This document shows, piece after piece, positions 11,404 to 23,602 of a DNA stretch of 64,000 nucleotides. The notes beneath the pieces were generated by a model. That model saw only the letters and a program-made list of their open reading frames with translations, did not search any database and had not been told where the DNA came from. The position numbers were made by a program, and so were the translations under genes. Numbering within the stretch: position 1 is the stretch's first letter; each line of letters starts with the position of its first letter. Source of the DNA: Aradus depressus (lineage: Eukaryota; Arthropoda; Insecta; Hemiptera; Aradidae); NCBI GenBank assembly GCA_963662175.1, contig OY759221.1, forward strand, positions 18,008,027 to 18,072,026, given 5' to 3'.

Positions 11404-14400
11404 TTACAAGTAGAAACTTAGTCGCCAGCATATAAACAGAGGAAGAAGAACTCCCAAAATTATTGGACTATTTATTATTGAACCAGTTGAAAAACCAATC
11501 TGCGATGAAGCTGACAACTCTTTTTCATATTCTCCAAATAAATACATCTCATCATAGATCAATTTCCCCCGGGTAAATGTTTTAGGATAATTGAAAATCA
11601 AATGATCATTTTCCTCATCGACTGTTTCAAAGTGATTACTGTTGAGACGAGCCTCATTGATGAGCCAGTCAAAGAAGAAACGTGAGGCGAGAATGGAATG
11701 GTAGCAATGTGGATTTTTGAGATCATCCCGCCACTCGAACACTTTGTCAGGATGGAATTGAAGACCCACGAATGGATATTCCTTTGATTCTATGCTAGAC
11801 ACAAATTCAAAACCTATGCTGTCTGTATTCACTGATAAGATTTTCCATTTTTCTGTCAGATTTAAATCCGCCATTTTCTTTTCCGTCACACAAAATCTGT
11901 GAATATAAAAAAAATATATATTATTTTATAATGTCATAATGAATTCAGAGACAATTAGAACAAAAATTCGTCGATGAATCACAGGTACTACACTACCCCA
12001 GCTCGAATTATTTGTAGTAAGTTAGGTTTCCACTCTCGCTCCAAGTATTTCTTTGCCCGACTCAATCCACACATGAAATTAAATATTAGAAAAGTTCATT
12101 CTATCCAGTTTCACTGAGAGTAATGAAGATTTTCAACCGACATGAATATTCGAGAATTATCGAATCTTCTGATACAGAAAGACTTCATTATGTCTTTTTC
12201 GTTGAGAAAACAAGGAATTATGACTGATTTCTTAAATGTTTTCAAACAATGAAAAGCTGGGGCTTTAAAAAATGTGTAAACTAGGTATATCAAAATTAGG
12301 AAATTAGCAAAATTTAGGACTCTCATAGTAGAGTCGGGAAGATATCTACCAGAGCGACGAAAGAGTGCTCTGGTAGTAGGCGACAAAAAAATATAATAGT
12401 AAGAAAACCTCTTATACTGCCTAAGTGGAAAAAACTACATTTACAATATGACTATAGTCTCGCCCTATAAATTCTGGTTACACATAATTTATGCTTAGCA
12501 ATTATTATAATTATATTGTAATTTATTATTATAATATTTTTATATTTACTCACTGGTGTTGATTGAGAGTAACAGGTTCAGTAGAGAGTATATCGATGAT
12601 ATTCTGTGGTGCTTCAGAGAACAGATGACTATCTTTGTAACCAGGTCGGAAGTCCAGGTTAAGAACCATGTTCTTGGCCGAACAGGAGTCTCGATAGTCC
12701 TTCTTATTGTTGTCCAGGAGCAGGAGCAGCTCAAAGCCGAGACATATTGCCAAAATAGGAAAATGCACTCCCTCCTTGTTTAGCTGAAATAGAAAAAAAA
12801 CATATTTCAGCTGAAGTTGTATAGATTCGTAATAATAATTAATTTTTGGATTGTATAAGGAAATTCTTAATTCATATATAATATATTATTACAGCATCAC
12901 TTCTGTAATATAATATATTATAGTTAGTTAGTTATTATGACTCATGCCCGGGCTTTAACTATGAGGTCATATCGCTCTTTCGTCACTCTGGTGGACATGA
13001 GCCCGACTCTACTGTGGGAGTCCTAAATTTTGTCTACCCTAAATTTTGTATTCAGCTTGGGTAGGGGTCTTTAACGAGTACCTGACATCGTACAGGCTCG
13101 GGACCATCGCTTAACGTCCCATCCGAAGGACGGCGTGCTTAAGTTTATTTACCTCCCAGATAAAATAAACTAAAGGCCTCGGCCGGGTTTCGAACCACGA
13201 CCTTGAGCTCAGAAGGCAAGCACGCATACCACTGAGCTACCGGCGCCCTATAATATATTATATAATAATAATTAAATTAGTTTGTAAAGATATGTTATAC
13301 ATTTTTAATTTCATCGTACAAAACAGCGCCAGCATCGGCATATCCATTGGGGTTGAAAAACCATGTGTTCCCTCCGGGCAGGAGAAGACCATTAATAGAT
13401 CTCACAACTGATCTGAAAAAAAAAAAAACATACAAAACAGTTACAATTGAGCTTAACTATTCATTAGTATATAATATATACTAATACTTGTATTTATATA
13501 TTATTTTCTAGACTGTAATGACACTAGTATATATACAAATTGTATTTTGCTAGTCATAAGGGAATGATGCCAGATGCAGAAATTATGAAAACTTTGTTCC
13601 TCCCAATTAATTGATCACATTTGATAATAACTCAATTAAATTTTATTTGTTATATTACTGGAGTTTATTGACGGTCTAATTCTAAATACAAACACTGTAT
13701 TTGCAAATATGCAATTTTAGAGGATTTTTTAAAATGTATATATATATATAATATAAAGAAGCAAGATTCTGATTAACAGAAGGAATGTTAACAGAAATAA
13801 CAAATAAATTATAGATTCTGACTGATGATGGGAGTGCTTGCCGAAAAAATAAATGAGACAGTGATGCTGTGATAAATATATTATATATGAATTCAGAATC
13901 TCCTTACACAACCCAAAAGTTTTTTTTTTTTTTTTTTTTCAAAAACTGATGTTAGCCTGTGGACATGATATCACCCGATGGAATGAATATATCAAATCAG
14001 AGCATCACTTCTACCATTTATTTCATGCTTTTTAAAAATAGCCATTACGGATGATTCGGGTAGCACTCCCATCATTAGAATCTTCTGTTATAGAAGATAT
14101 TTATTGAGTAGATCTATATATTTTAAAACTCACGTCAGTTTTGACCTGATGTTTGAATATAGAGGGATACATATGATCTATAAAAGCAAGATTCTGATTA
14201 ACAGAAGGAATGTTAACATAAATAACAAATTAATTATAGATTCTGACTGATGATGGGAGTGCTTGCCGAAACGTCTGTAATTGGTATTTTTTAAAAGCAA
14301 AAAAAATAAATGGGACAAGTGAAGCTGAATTCAGAATCTCCTTACACAACCCATTTTTTTTTTTTTTTTTTTTCTTTTTCAAAAACTGATGTTAGACTGT

Positions 14401-14959
14401 GGACATATCACCCGAAGGAATGAATATATCAAATTGATGTGTGTCTGTGGGCTGGATAATGGAATGAATATATCAAATTGAGATGTGCCTATGGACATAA
14501 CGCCTGATGAAATAAATATATGGCGAATCCATCGAATTTGGAGCAAAAACGTTTTTATAAACATAGGTTATTTAAAAAAAAGTGTACGTTTTGCATTATA
14601 TTTCAATTATAACTCATTAAATATGAGATATTCTACAGTCAAAAATTGTGAAGAATTAAATTTTGAAGAAGGTGAATATGTTGGAAATATTTTTTGAGGA
14701 GGTAGGGTTATATTTTCAAAATTTGTCTTCCATACCTGTAATACTGTGCAGTCCTGTTAATGAAGATGGGCACAGCACGGGCTCCAGAGGCCTCAACAGC
14801 CTTCACATAGGCAGCAGAGATGTAGCTGGAATGGCCGGGGAACTCTTTGTTGATGATCTCACTCGTCTCCTGGGCCAGCACCCCGATGATGGGTCGGTCT
14901 GTTGACTGGGCCATCCCATCTCCCAGCAAGGAGACTCCCATTAGACTCATGATCCACAC
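11404..14959 (-). CDS. GGH: gamma-glutamyl hydrolase (folate/poly-gamma-glutamate hydrolase, peptidase family C26)
   Basis: The enzyme removes poly-gamma-glutamate tails from folates, normally in lysosomes or secreted. Exons on the minus strand are 14736-14959, 13301-13412, 12554-12783 and 11404-11896, with matching phases (2, 0, 2) and good GT/AG sites; together about 350 residues. Recognisable parts: RPIIGVLAQET and YISAAYVKAVEASGARAVPI near the N terminus; INGLLLPGG; the nucleophile region FPILAICLGFELL, with the catalytic Cys; and FVGLQFHPDK with the catalytic His, followed by FFFDWLINEAR. The first visible exon follows an acceptor (TTAG). The in-frame ATG at 14948-14950 could start the protein with a short hydrophobic leader, or an upstream exon may supply the start. 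Odd: after the usual end of the domain the protein continues into a hydrophobic tail (ILGVLLPLFICWRL), a possible membrane anchor. Introns hold SINE and other repeats. Confidence 0.93.
12303..12387 (+). mobile_element. SINE family A, 3' fragment
   Basis: It carries the AAATTTAGGACTCTCATAG and AGCGACGAAAGAGTGCTCTG segments of the family, but neither the tRNA-like head nor the terminal segment. Confidence 0.8.
12933..13249 (-). mobile_element. SINE family A, near full-length copy in a GGH intron
   Basis: It runs from TTATGACTCATGCCCGGGC to ACTGAGCTACCGGCGCCC. Box B is present on the minus strand as TGGTTCGAAACCC. The copy is only mildly diverged. Confidence 0.9.
13756..14437 (+). repeat. direct duplication of about 240 bp in a GGH intron
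   Basis: 13756-13996 and 14183-14437 share the same order of segments: GCAAGATTCTGATTAACAG, CTGACTGATGATGGGAGTGC, GAATTCAGAATCTCCTTACA, a long poly-T tract, and ACTGATGTTAG...TGGACAT...TCACCCGA. They differ by small indels. A shorter further echo lies at 14440-14520. Confidence 0.85.
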
Positions 14960-15177
14960 CTAACAAATAGGATAAATATCTCTTTCAAATGTTGCTTGAA
15001 GCGATCAACATTCATTTCACAAGAATAGTAACAACAGTACTGTGAATGAAAATCTCAATCGCGATCCTAAAAAAAAAATATTTATCTATTTTTGGGTTGT
15101 GTAATGAGATTCTGAATTCATATACATATATTATATTCATCACAGCATCACTTCACCCAATTTAGTTTTTTTTTTTT

Positions 15178-15782
15178 TGACGTGAAAACATCTATTCTCT
15201 CGTTTAGCACAGTGATAGCCGGTCAAACTTTCTTGTGTTACAAAATACCGTCAGATTTCAATCGATAATAACTACGAGACTAATAATGCGATAACAACGG
15301 TTGAGGTCACAATGGATAGAGCATGTCTGTACGTGTTTGTTTTGCCTGTGACATTGTCGGGCTAGTGTGAGCGCCGGCGGATGATTGTTGCGAATTAGGG
15401 TTGTGTAAAATTAGAAATTAGTGTAGCATGATAACGCGTTTAGATAGGACGTTGATTCGGGTGTCATTGTAAAGAGCTTGAGGAGCACTACTAGAACTCA
15501 AAGTGAAACAATAAAAATATTGCCCGAAATATAAGTAAAAATCGGTATTAAATTGAAAATTGCAACAAAATTGAAGATGTCGTCTCATATGAATTGTAAA
15601 TATGCGCGGAATTATAGGAAACGCAAATCAGAGGAAAGCTCGCATCAAAAGTAATTTTAAAAACCTAAAAAGTCTAGTGCCGAGCAAATGCAAGAGCTAC
15701 GGCAGCACCGAAAAGAAAATGAAAAATGATTTTATCCCGACGTTTTCACGGAAAATCTACGGCGTGGACCTTGACTATGCCT
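15178..15782 (+). mobile_element. 600-bp dispersed repeat R1, copy 1
   Basis: It is homologous over its whole length, in opposite orientation, to 34033-34626. It starts near TGACGTGAAAACATCTATTC and ends near TTCACGGAAAATCTACGGCG, so ACGTGAAAAC recurs inverted near the far end. Inside, an ATG-led frame at 15576 gives a short basic peptide (YRKRKSEES) and then breaks; another frame resumes with SSAEQMQELRQHRKENEK. The element class is unknown; loss of a longer coding element is an inference. Confidence 0.7.
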
Positions 15783-16023
15783 TAATGTTATGTTTTTTTT
15801 AATTAGTAGTTACAGATGTTTCGGGAAGTACTCCCTTCATCAGCATTTTTAATTTATCTGTTATTTGTGTTAACTATTCCTTCTGTCAATCAGAATCTTC
15901 TTTTTATATAACATATTTATTGAGACGACCTCTATATTCAATTATAGAGGTTATAAGAAAATTGAAAGCTTAATATCTCAGCTCTCTGCTCTAGGGCTTA
16001 ACCTGGTGGCCGAGAAAAAAAAA

Positions 16024-16082
16024 ACGAAAGAGCGCTCTGGTAGTAGGCGATATGACCTCGTAGTTAAAAGTCATAAAACCTA
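16024..16082 (+). mobile_element. SINE family A, terminal fragment
   Basis: Only the last segment is present: AGCGCTCTGGTAGTAGGCGA through TAAAAGTCATAAAACC. Confidence 0.85.
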
Positions 16083-17339
16083 TAGTTTTTTACCTGAAAA
16101 CTAGTCACTGTAATTCTGAACCTCAATGTACTTCTTTGCAAGACCGCAGATTGCGAAAACGTTTTAAAATTGATACATGACTTGATACAGAACAATTTAA
16201 TGCAACTTTTTTGACAAACAAAAACACTTTTTTGTTCAAAATAAACCTGAGTAAAAGTGACGATCCATCCTAACCAATTAAAAATGGAATCACTTGAAAA
16301 GTGACTCAATGATGATTTTATTAATTGCTGATGACACTTACTGTCAAGTAGGTTACAATTATTATTAGTAAAGCGAATCTTTTAAAATTAGTGTAGGCAC
16401 TTTGAAAAACGGTATTATTTTTTAAATGGTTAAACTTTACTTTAAGGACGGCAATATAAAATTATTTATATAATTTAATCTATTATAAATAAATTGTATC
16501 TTATTCACATTTTATTCCCCTTTCCACATTTTTTTTTAATTTAACCTTCTCCATAGAAAATAAAACAGATATATTTAATGTTTTTTTATTTAGATTTCTT
16601 GCACTTATATGTATTTTCAAAGCATTATTATTTCCTTCGACTGTATTCTTGTGTGTTCCATCAACTGGATTTTTGAAATTCTTGCTGCGGTTTACAGTTT
16701 TATGCTCTAATCCTAGATCCTAAAAGGACAGACGGGAGAGTCAACAATTTATTCTTTCAAATACATCATTTGTAAATGTAAAAAGTGAATATTCTTAATC
16801 GGGAAACCTGTAATGGTTCACTGATGCTAAAAATTGCTAGTTTCACTAACTGAACTCAAAAATAATACATGTGTCCTGTAGTTCTCAGACTGCAGCCGAG
16901 ACTGTACCAAGACTTGTTATTTTAATTTTAATTTTTCATTCATTTGTCATTTTGTGTAAAGTACATGTTTAGTACTGGTCCAAAAAAAAAAAGTTTTTCT
17001 TCTTTTAAAAAAAAATTAAAGTGGCGACCTTAAAGTAAAAAGAAATCCTTCTGGACATTTCATTCATTAAAAAACATTAGGGCAGTAAGAATAAGAGGAA
17101 AACACAAATACAAACAGAATAAATAACAGAAATAACTTATACAACCAAAAAATCATATGATGCGAAAAGTCAAACAAGTATTATTAGAATATTAAAACAT
17201 AATTTAGAAGTTGTAATACACATCTGTGTTATTTAAAAAAACGAAGAATAATGAACAACCGCACTGACACAAGTGCATCTTCAATGGGTTCAAAAAACAA
17301 ATGTATTTGTCTAAATATTTGACCGTATATTATTTCAGA

Positions 17340-17627
17340 GGGCACCGGTAGCTCAGTGGTTTGCGTGCTTGTTTACTGAGCTCAAGATCGCAGGTTCGAA
17401 ACCTCGCCGAGGCCTAAGATTATTTTATCTGGGAGATAAAATAAACTTAAGCACGCCGTCCTTCGAATAGGACGTTAAGCGATGGTTCCGAGCCTATACG
17501 ATGTCAGGTACTCGTTGAAGACCCCTCTACCCTAGGTGTATAAAAATTTAGGATAGGCAAAATTCAGGACTCTCATAGTAGGCGATATGACCTCGTAGTT
17601 AAAGCCCGGACAAGAGTCATAATAACT
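17340..17627 (+). mobile_element. SINE family A copy
   Basis: Head GGCACCGGTAGCTCAGTGG (box A) and GCAGGTTCGAAACCTC (box B) are present. The body runs to CAAGAGTCATAATAACT, with a short internal deletion before GTAGGCGATATGACC. Confidence 0.9.
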
Positions 17628-17715
17628 GCTATTTAATTTCAAACCTACTTATGAAATTAAACTAAATTAGTTATTGATTATTTTTTTCTAAAATTGATTT
17701 CTTAGTTGTTGCTGT

Positions 17716-17977
17716 CGTCTTATGCCCGGACTTTAACTACAAGGTCATATCGCCTACTATCAGAGCAATCTTTCGTCACTGGTGGTCATGAGCCCGACTC
17801 TACTGTGGGAGTCCTAAATTGTTTCAACCCAAATTTACTCACTTTAAACGTACCGAAGGACGGCGTGCTCATGTTTTTTTATACCTTCCAGATAAGAAAA
17901 CTAATGTCTTCGGCCGGATTTGAAACCCGCAATCTTGAGAAGTCAGTAGGCAGGCCCGATACCTGAGCTACCGGCTA
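17716..17977 (-). mobile_element. SINE family A, diverged copy
   Basis: It begins with TTATGCCCGGACTTTAACTAC and ends with CCTGAGCTACCGGC. The middle is shortened and box B is degenerate. It faces the copy at 17340-17627 tail to tail. Confidence 0.85.
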
Positions 17978-18972
17978 GGCGAGTTATTTTTTGGTGTAAA
18001 TAGACAACATGCTCAAAATCATTGGCTATATCCTATTCCGTTGGAAACATAGAAATATGAATTTTCAGACCAACAAAGTTTTTGCACACCGAGAATTAAT
18101 TTTCAAAAATTCACTTTATTAATTTATATTTGCGGGACACCGTTTCTATTATAATCAAAGTTATTATTACATTTCATTCACTTCGCTATTTTAATATGAG
18201 TACAAAAAGTAAGTGAAAAACTTCTGTTTCTATATGTGAACTTGTGTTTGATGAGTTGATAACAAAATGGTAAATGTTGACCTTCATGTGATAAGACATG
18301 ACATAAATAAGTTTGAAAAAATGGCATTATCAATCATAAAGATATTAATGAGACAAAATTGAAAAATTTGACGACAGAGGCTCGTAACAGGCTCGTAAAA
18401 ATATAAATGAAAAAAACTTTAATACGCCGCTAATATTTGCTACAACAAAGAATAAACATTTTCATATAAGACTCCGTAATAACCATTTTGCCAGACAGGA
18501 ACTAAAAATTATTATTAAGGACTCCTGTTAGTGCAAGTTCAGAGATTATCATTGATGAAATTATACTTTTTAAATTCTAATCCGAATTTATATTTAAAAA
18601 AACAAAAACATTGGAATGGTTAGTTCGGGTTATTGACACTTCATTGTATCATGGAATGGTTCATTATATTTATTAGTTATTTACTGTTTTCTTTATTGTT
18701 AATTTATTTATACATATATATTTTGTATATTCATTCTCTTTTTCTCTATATATTTTGCTCTTTGTGAACTGAAAAGGGTAAGTAATCTCTAAGAAAAATA
18801 AAATAGAAGAATACATTTCTGCTATGTGTCCACATATTTGAAAGCTAATAAAATGAATAAAACCAAAGAACTTGTTTAATTTTTATATTGTCTAATTCTA
18901 CAAAAATAAATATATAAAGTGTACCGTTTAAGGCTTATAACACCGTCCGCACAAAGTTCAACAGTAACACTG

Positions 18973-19254
18973 AGGGTGCCGGTAGATCATAGGAAACCTG
19001 CTACCCTACTGACCTCAAGATCGCGGATTTGAAACCTGGAAACATTGAGCATGCCGTCCTTCGGATGGGACGTTAAGCAATGGTCCCAAGTCTATACGAT
19101 GTCAGGTACTCGTTGAAGACCTCTCTGCCCTAGGTGAATAAAAAATTTAGGGTAGGCAAAATTTAGGACTCTCACAGTAGAGTCAAGCAAGAGCGCTCTA
19201 GTAGTAGGCGATATGACCACGTAGTTAAAGCCCTGGGCATGAGTCATAATAACC
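18973..19254 (+). mobile_element. SINE family A, old copy
   Basis: The head GGTGCCGGTAGATCATAGG and GATTTGAAACCTGG keep eroded A and B boxes. The body is recognisable through GAGTCATAATAACC. Confidence 0.85.
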
Positions 19255-19680
19255 AACTATAAAGATATTTTTGAGTATTATATGTTTCAAATAAGATGAG
19301 TAGAGCCCGGATTCCCGTGCAATTGTATTATTTTTTTGCTTACTTGAAATCATCAAATAATAATTTATATTCACGAATTGAGGCATCCTGATTAATATAC
19401 ATAAATTTTATTGTGCACGAAATTGCACGCTTTTAACTTTTTGGCAAAATTCTACTCGATTTGAGATTTGAGAATAAAACTAACAAACATATGCGCCCCA
19501 AAAAAAGTACAATAAATTTCTGTAGTAATTATTTGTACTAATGTTTAAGTTGCAGCAACGAATTTTATAATATATTTTTATTATCAGTAATTTTTAATAA
19601 GAAAAATCCTGTTGGAAGCTCGGAATAGTGATTTCAAATGTCAGGGATGTCGGCCCCAACCACGGAAAGTAATCAACCTG

Positions 19681-19782
19681 GTTAGGCAATATTTAGGACT
19701 CCCACAGTCGGGCTCATGCCCATCAGAGCGACGATAGTAGACGATATGACCTCGTAATTGGAGCCCAGGCATGAGTAATAAT
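19681..19782 (+). mobile_element. SINE family A, 3' fragment
   Basis: GTTAGGCAATATTTAGGACT, CCCATCAGAGCGACGATAG and CCAGGCATGAGTAATAATAA match the family's last third. Confidence 0.8.
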
Positions 19783-20639
19783 AAATAACAGTAACATTTA
19801 TGTTTCCTAGGTTATAGTATTTATACAATTTTCAGGTTACCTGAGATTATCTAAGGCTGTGACACCCCGTGCCATAGAGAAGTCCATGGGCGGGTGGAAA
19901 GTCCAACCTTAACATAATATTTATAAATATTTGAGTTTTCAATAATATAATAAAATAAAAAAAATACAATATCAATATATAAAGCAAATAGTAATAAATA
20001 AAAAACTAGAATAAAGCGAAATATTTTCTAAAATTTAAATATCACTTTTGAAGATTGTACTGACGATGGCGTAAGCCGAAACCGGCACACTTTATGTTGT
20101 ACATATTTTTTTGGAATTAGACAATACAAAAGTTAAACAAATTTTTGTTTTTATTAAGGATCTATCTCGCAACGCATTAATTGAAGAAACAATATATTGA
20201 AGACAATGTATATTTTCCAGTAGATTTCAAAATAAAAAAACAACCAACCGTTCAGCTATTTGTCTTCGTAGGATCCTGAATGGCAATTCAGTTGTAGATA
20301 ATATGCGATATGCCAAAAAATAAGCAAATACTGAAAAAAAGCATGATTCAACTACCACAATTTTAATGAGCATGATATTTATATTTTAATACAATTTAAA
20401 AAGCTTACAGAACATTTCTTCTCGGTAAGCCTTAGTTTCAGCAAAATGTTCTGCTCCCAAAAAATATTTCTTGTGTTGTTTCATTCAAGTGGTGTGTGCC
20501 CACCCTAAATGTATACATTTTTGATATTTGGTCACAAAGCAATAATTATTTCTTATTCATACATTACTACATAAAATACTCTACAGTATCAGTAATTAAA
20601 TTATTAACAATATTTTCTAGTTTAAACCGCTGAAATTCC

Positions 20640-20992
20640 CTCTTGAATAAATTGTTTTATGAAGTCTCAGGCACAAGGGGAGAACGCTGAGGAGCTCCTA
20701 GCATGTATAGCATCTCTACTATCTCTACTATGTACACTTTAAAGAGATGATCCTTAATATTAAGAAAGAAGACTTTCTAATAACTAAACATTGCTCTTCT
20801 CTTTTTGAAAAAAGTATAACTCATAAAGGAATTAATTTATTTAATGCCCTCCCCCACTTCTATAGAATAATAATATAAAAAAAATAGATACAACAAAAAA
20901 ATTTAAATTTCAACTAAAAATGTTCATGTTAGAGGAAACCCTTTACACGGAAACGGAATTTTATTCTCACTGTTCAAAAAGAATAATATAAT
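20640..20992 (+). pseudogene. non-LTR retrotransposon (Jockey/CR1-like) ORF2 C-terminal remnant
   Basis: One frame gives KGINLFNALPHFYRI. A second, after a frameshift, gives KKFKFQLKMFMLEETLYTE and ends at a stop near 20990. The pattern 'G..LFN.LP...(K/R)...FK..LK.FLLE..YYS..EF' is the usual C-terminal tail after the reverse transcriptase of such LINEs. It is frameshifted and truncated. A shorter copy occurs at 60604-60722. Confidence 0.7.
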
Positions 20993-21171
20993 CACAATAA
21001 AGAATCGTTTTTCATATCCAAAATCATTATTTGATACAAAGCTTTCATTTTTATATTTTGGGCAGAGTTCCTCCACACCTTAAAAATCAGTCCAATGTAC
21101 GTTATTGTTTTATTTATTCATTTATATATATTTTTTTATTTAGACATTTTTATACATTCATTTATAGTTGA

Positions 21172-21174
<3 letters not shown>

Positions 21175-21231
<57 letters not shown>
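21175..21231. repeat. (TA)n microsatellite
   Basis: More than 50 bases of uninterrupted alternating TA. Confidence 0.95.
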
Positions 21232-21234
<3 letters not shown>

Positions 21235-21399
21235 TTTCATATATTGTTATAGTTACATTGTTTTCTTTCTTTTCTATATCTCGCCACATTGGGACCTGAT
21301 GATGTGACGTAAGAACGTCCCGTAACATCGTTGGGGGATAAAGACACATCCGAAGAGTTTTTTTTTTTTTTTTTTTGAAAAATAGTTATCTTAATTTGT

Positions 21400-21680
21400 A
21401 TTATATTGAAAAATGTGTCTACTTATTATGAACGTATCTTGTATTATTATTATTATTATTTTATATATACTCATATATTTTTAAGTATTTTTTGTACAGT
21501 TTTTATTAATTTCATTTTATTTTTTTCAATGGTTTTTATGTTACTACTAATCATAGATGTGTTAGACTCAAGTAGTTATAAATCTAATATATAAGCTATC
21601 TTAATGTATAAATTCATTTGACGTATCCTATTACCATGTATTGGTTTAACGGAAATAAAGTATTATTATTATTGTTTGCA
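21400..21680 (+). mobile_element. probable LINE 3' end
   Basis: An AT-rich tail that ends GGAAATAAAG followed by (TATTATTAT)n, the kind of short microsatellite found at LINE 3' ends. It lies downstream of the LINE coding remnant at 20.6-21.0 kb; whether they are one element is an inference. Confidence 0.4.
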
Positions 21681-21689
21681 ACAAATAAG

Positions 21690-22210
21690 TACGGCCAATG
21701 GTTTCTTGGTGGAGTCTATATCGTCCCCAACTTAAGGTCATTCAAGGTACTGAGCAGTTGACTCGAGTTTCCCCACATTTGCTGCTTTTATCAAGCGGGC
21801 TTCTCTCAGAATATCTTACACATTGTCCTCCACTCATGATCTGATTTTTTCACATCCACAATATCAGATACGTACTTTCGAGTCAGAGGAAGCAACAGAT
21901 CTGGACTTTTCTTCTTCTTAATTTTCCAGTTTCAAAGTTGATTTTTAAAACACCATCCATCTTTGGATGAAACCAGGACTACAGACTGTTCTGTCAACTT
22001 AACTTTCTATTTTGGACTATACTGTAGGCAATACCACCCAGATGGAACTCACCGTTGGTGCATCTGACTGACAGAAAGCCCACAAACGAACCTTCACTTT
22101 CACATCGATTAAAGTACCATGAGTATTTACATCGGCGTATGTAGGGTCCTCAAGGACAAGAAAACCCCCTAGGATGCCTTAAGCTCTTCCCACTGACCAA
22201 TAATATTACA
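21690..22210 (-). pseudogene. decayed coding relic of unknown origin
   Basis: A single minus-strand frame, read from about 22170 down to 21690, stays protein-like across at least seven in-frame stops. It includes PTYADVNTHGTLIDVKVKV, RLWAFCQSDAPTVSSIWVV and DILREARLIKAANVGKLES. A frameshift at about 22175 joins it to GQWEELKA. The persistence of sense-like sequence between stops, several of which are TGA/TAA that single C-to-T changes could produce, indicates an old coding copy rather than chance. The family is not recognised. An endogenous viral fragment or a retroelement are both possible. Confidence 0.45.
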
Positions 22211-22444
22211 ATGCTCTAAGGAAAAGTCAAAGAAAGAGTTTGATACGGTTTAAGTAGGTTTTGAGTTTCTAATTCATAAAAACCTCTTTAAATTCAGATA
22301 ATCTTTTTGGGCTTTAGGCGAGGTGGTTATATACGGCATAAATGTTTAAATTGAACTAGAAGTTGTTTAGCAGAAAATCTGGAACAAAGGTGGATGAAGA
22401 GGCATCCTCTGTCTTATCAATTATGTTTTATCTTTATAAGACGA

Positions 22445-23449
22445 TTAGATTAATTTTTTATAAGACATTATATTATAACAGACTAATAATATCTGATTAA
22501 ACAAGACATAAGTCGATTTGACAATAGACCAACAATACAAAGCCCCAACTGTGTCGCCATGAAACAAATTGGGAAATGGAGTTGTCCTTCCCCATGTTGT
22601 TTGTAGTATCAGCACAAAACCCAATCCAATTGTCATTATTAATACTACAGATGTATAAAGTTTCAATACAAGAAACGATCAATTACAGTTTCGAACCGAA
22701 ACCTAACATACGAAAAATAATAAAATTTAATACTTCCTTTTCAAGTAATTTTAATGAATGAAACAAGTTTTTTTTACCATATTATTTAAACAATTTGAAC
22801 ATAGTAAAGTGACAAACCATGCTACTCTGCGCAGGCGGTTTCTCATTGGCAGCATATTTTCCCTTCTCTGCATTGTCGGCTTCATAGTCTGAATCCTTGA
22901 TATTGTTTTTATTAGCTACAAATTGAAAATATTTCAATAAATATTTTTAAAAAAAATGTAGATTCATACTTTTAAGCAGCAATTAATAAAGCTTTTTAAA
23001 GTTTTGGAAGGTGGGAGAATTTTTCGAATTTCCTGGTTATTTGTAACTGGCTTGAAGAGTTGGTCGCCTTCAGTTTCAGGTCGTTTATCAGTGTTTAGTT
23101 TGATACCCTAGAGGATTAAAACTACAAGACTCAATTACATGAATATAGTATTTATCGTTCAATTTTGGGAAGTATAATGGACATATATTCGGGCAGTCAC
23201 TCCTTTAAATTAAGGAAGGATTCAAGATGGTCTTTAATTTTGTAATAATCACGAGAACGCACAAACTTTGAATAATTCAAATTTTATCATCAAAAATAAA
23301 TATTCGAATGGTTTAGAACCACTTACCTTATTTGTCAAAAAGGCCCAACAGGCTCTTCTATCGTGAAGTTGTGAGCGAAACAAAAGTGACGATTCATTCC
23401 TAATCAAATTGGGACCCGACCCGGCAACGGAAACAGCTAACGTTGACAT
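22445..23449 (-). CDS. candidate multi-exon gene of unknown function
   Basis: Three exon-like segments follow one another on the minus strand. 23327-23449 starts ATG (MSTLAVSVAGSGPNLIR...) and ends at a perfect donor, AAG|GTAAGT. 22970-23107 is phase 0 (GIKLNTDKRPETEGDQLFKP...) between TAG| and |GTATGA. A third segment at about 22840-22905 reads DSDYEADNAEKGKYAANEK. A further frame at 22500-22630 has a hydrophobic stretch (LIMTIGLGFVLIL) that could be a membrane segment. The 5' side abuts a SINE fragment at 23460. No family is recognised, and the joins after the second exon are uncertain. It could be a pseudogene. Confidence 0.35.
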
Positions 23450-23459
23450 TTTTATCAAA

Positions 23460-23602
23460 ATCGCAGGTTCGAAACCCGGCCGAGGGCCTTAGGTTTCTAT
23501 CTGGAAAATTAAAAAAACAAGCATACAGTCCTTCGGATGGGACGTTAAGAGCGCTCTGATAATAGGCGATATGACCTCGTAGTTAAAGTTCGGGCAAGAG
23601 TA
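23460..23602 (+). mobile_element. SINE family A, internally deleted fragment
   Basis: It starts inside box B (GCAGGTTCGAAACCCGGCC), loses the central part after GGGACGTTAAG, and resumes at AGCGCTCTGATAATAGGCG. Confidence 0.85.

Noticed and set aside
17340..17410. Possible tRNA genes at the SINE heads
   Set aside because: A and B boxes are present but there is no cloverleaf that closes properly, and the sequence continues into the shared SINE body, so these are SINE heads and not functional tRNA genes.
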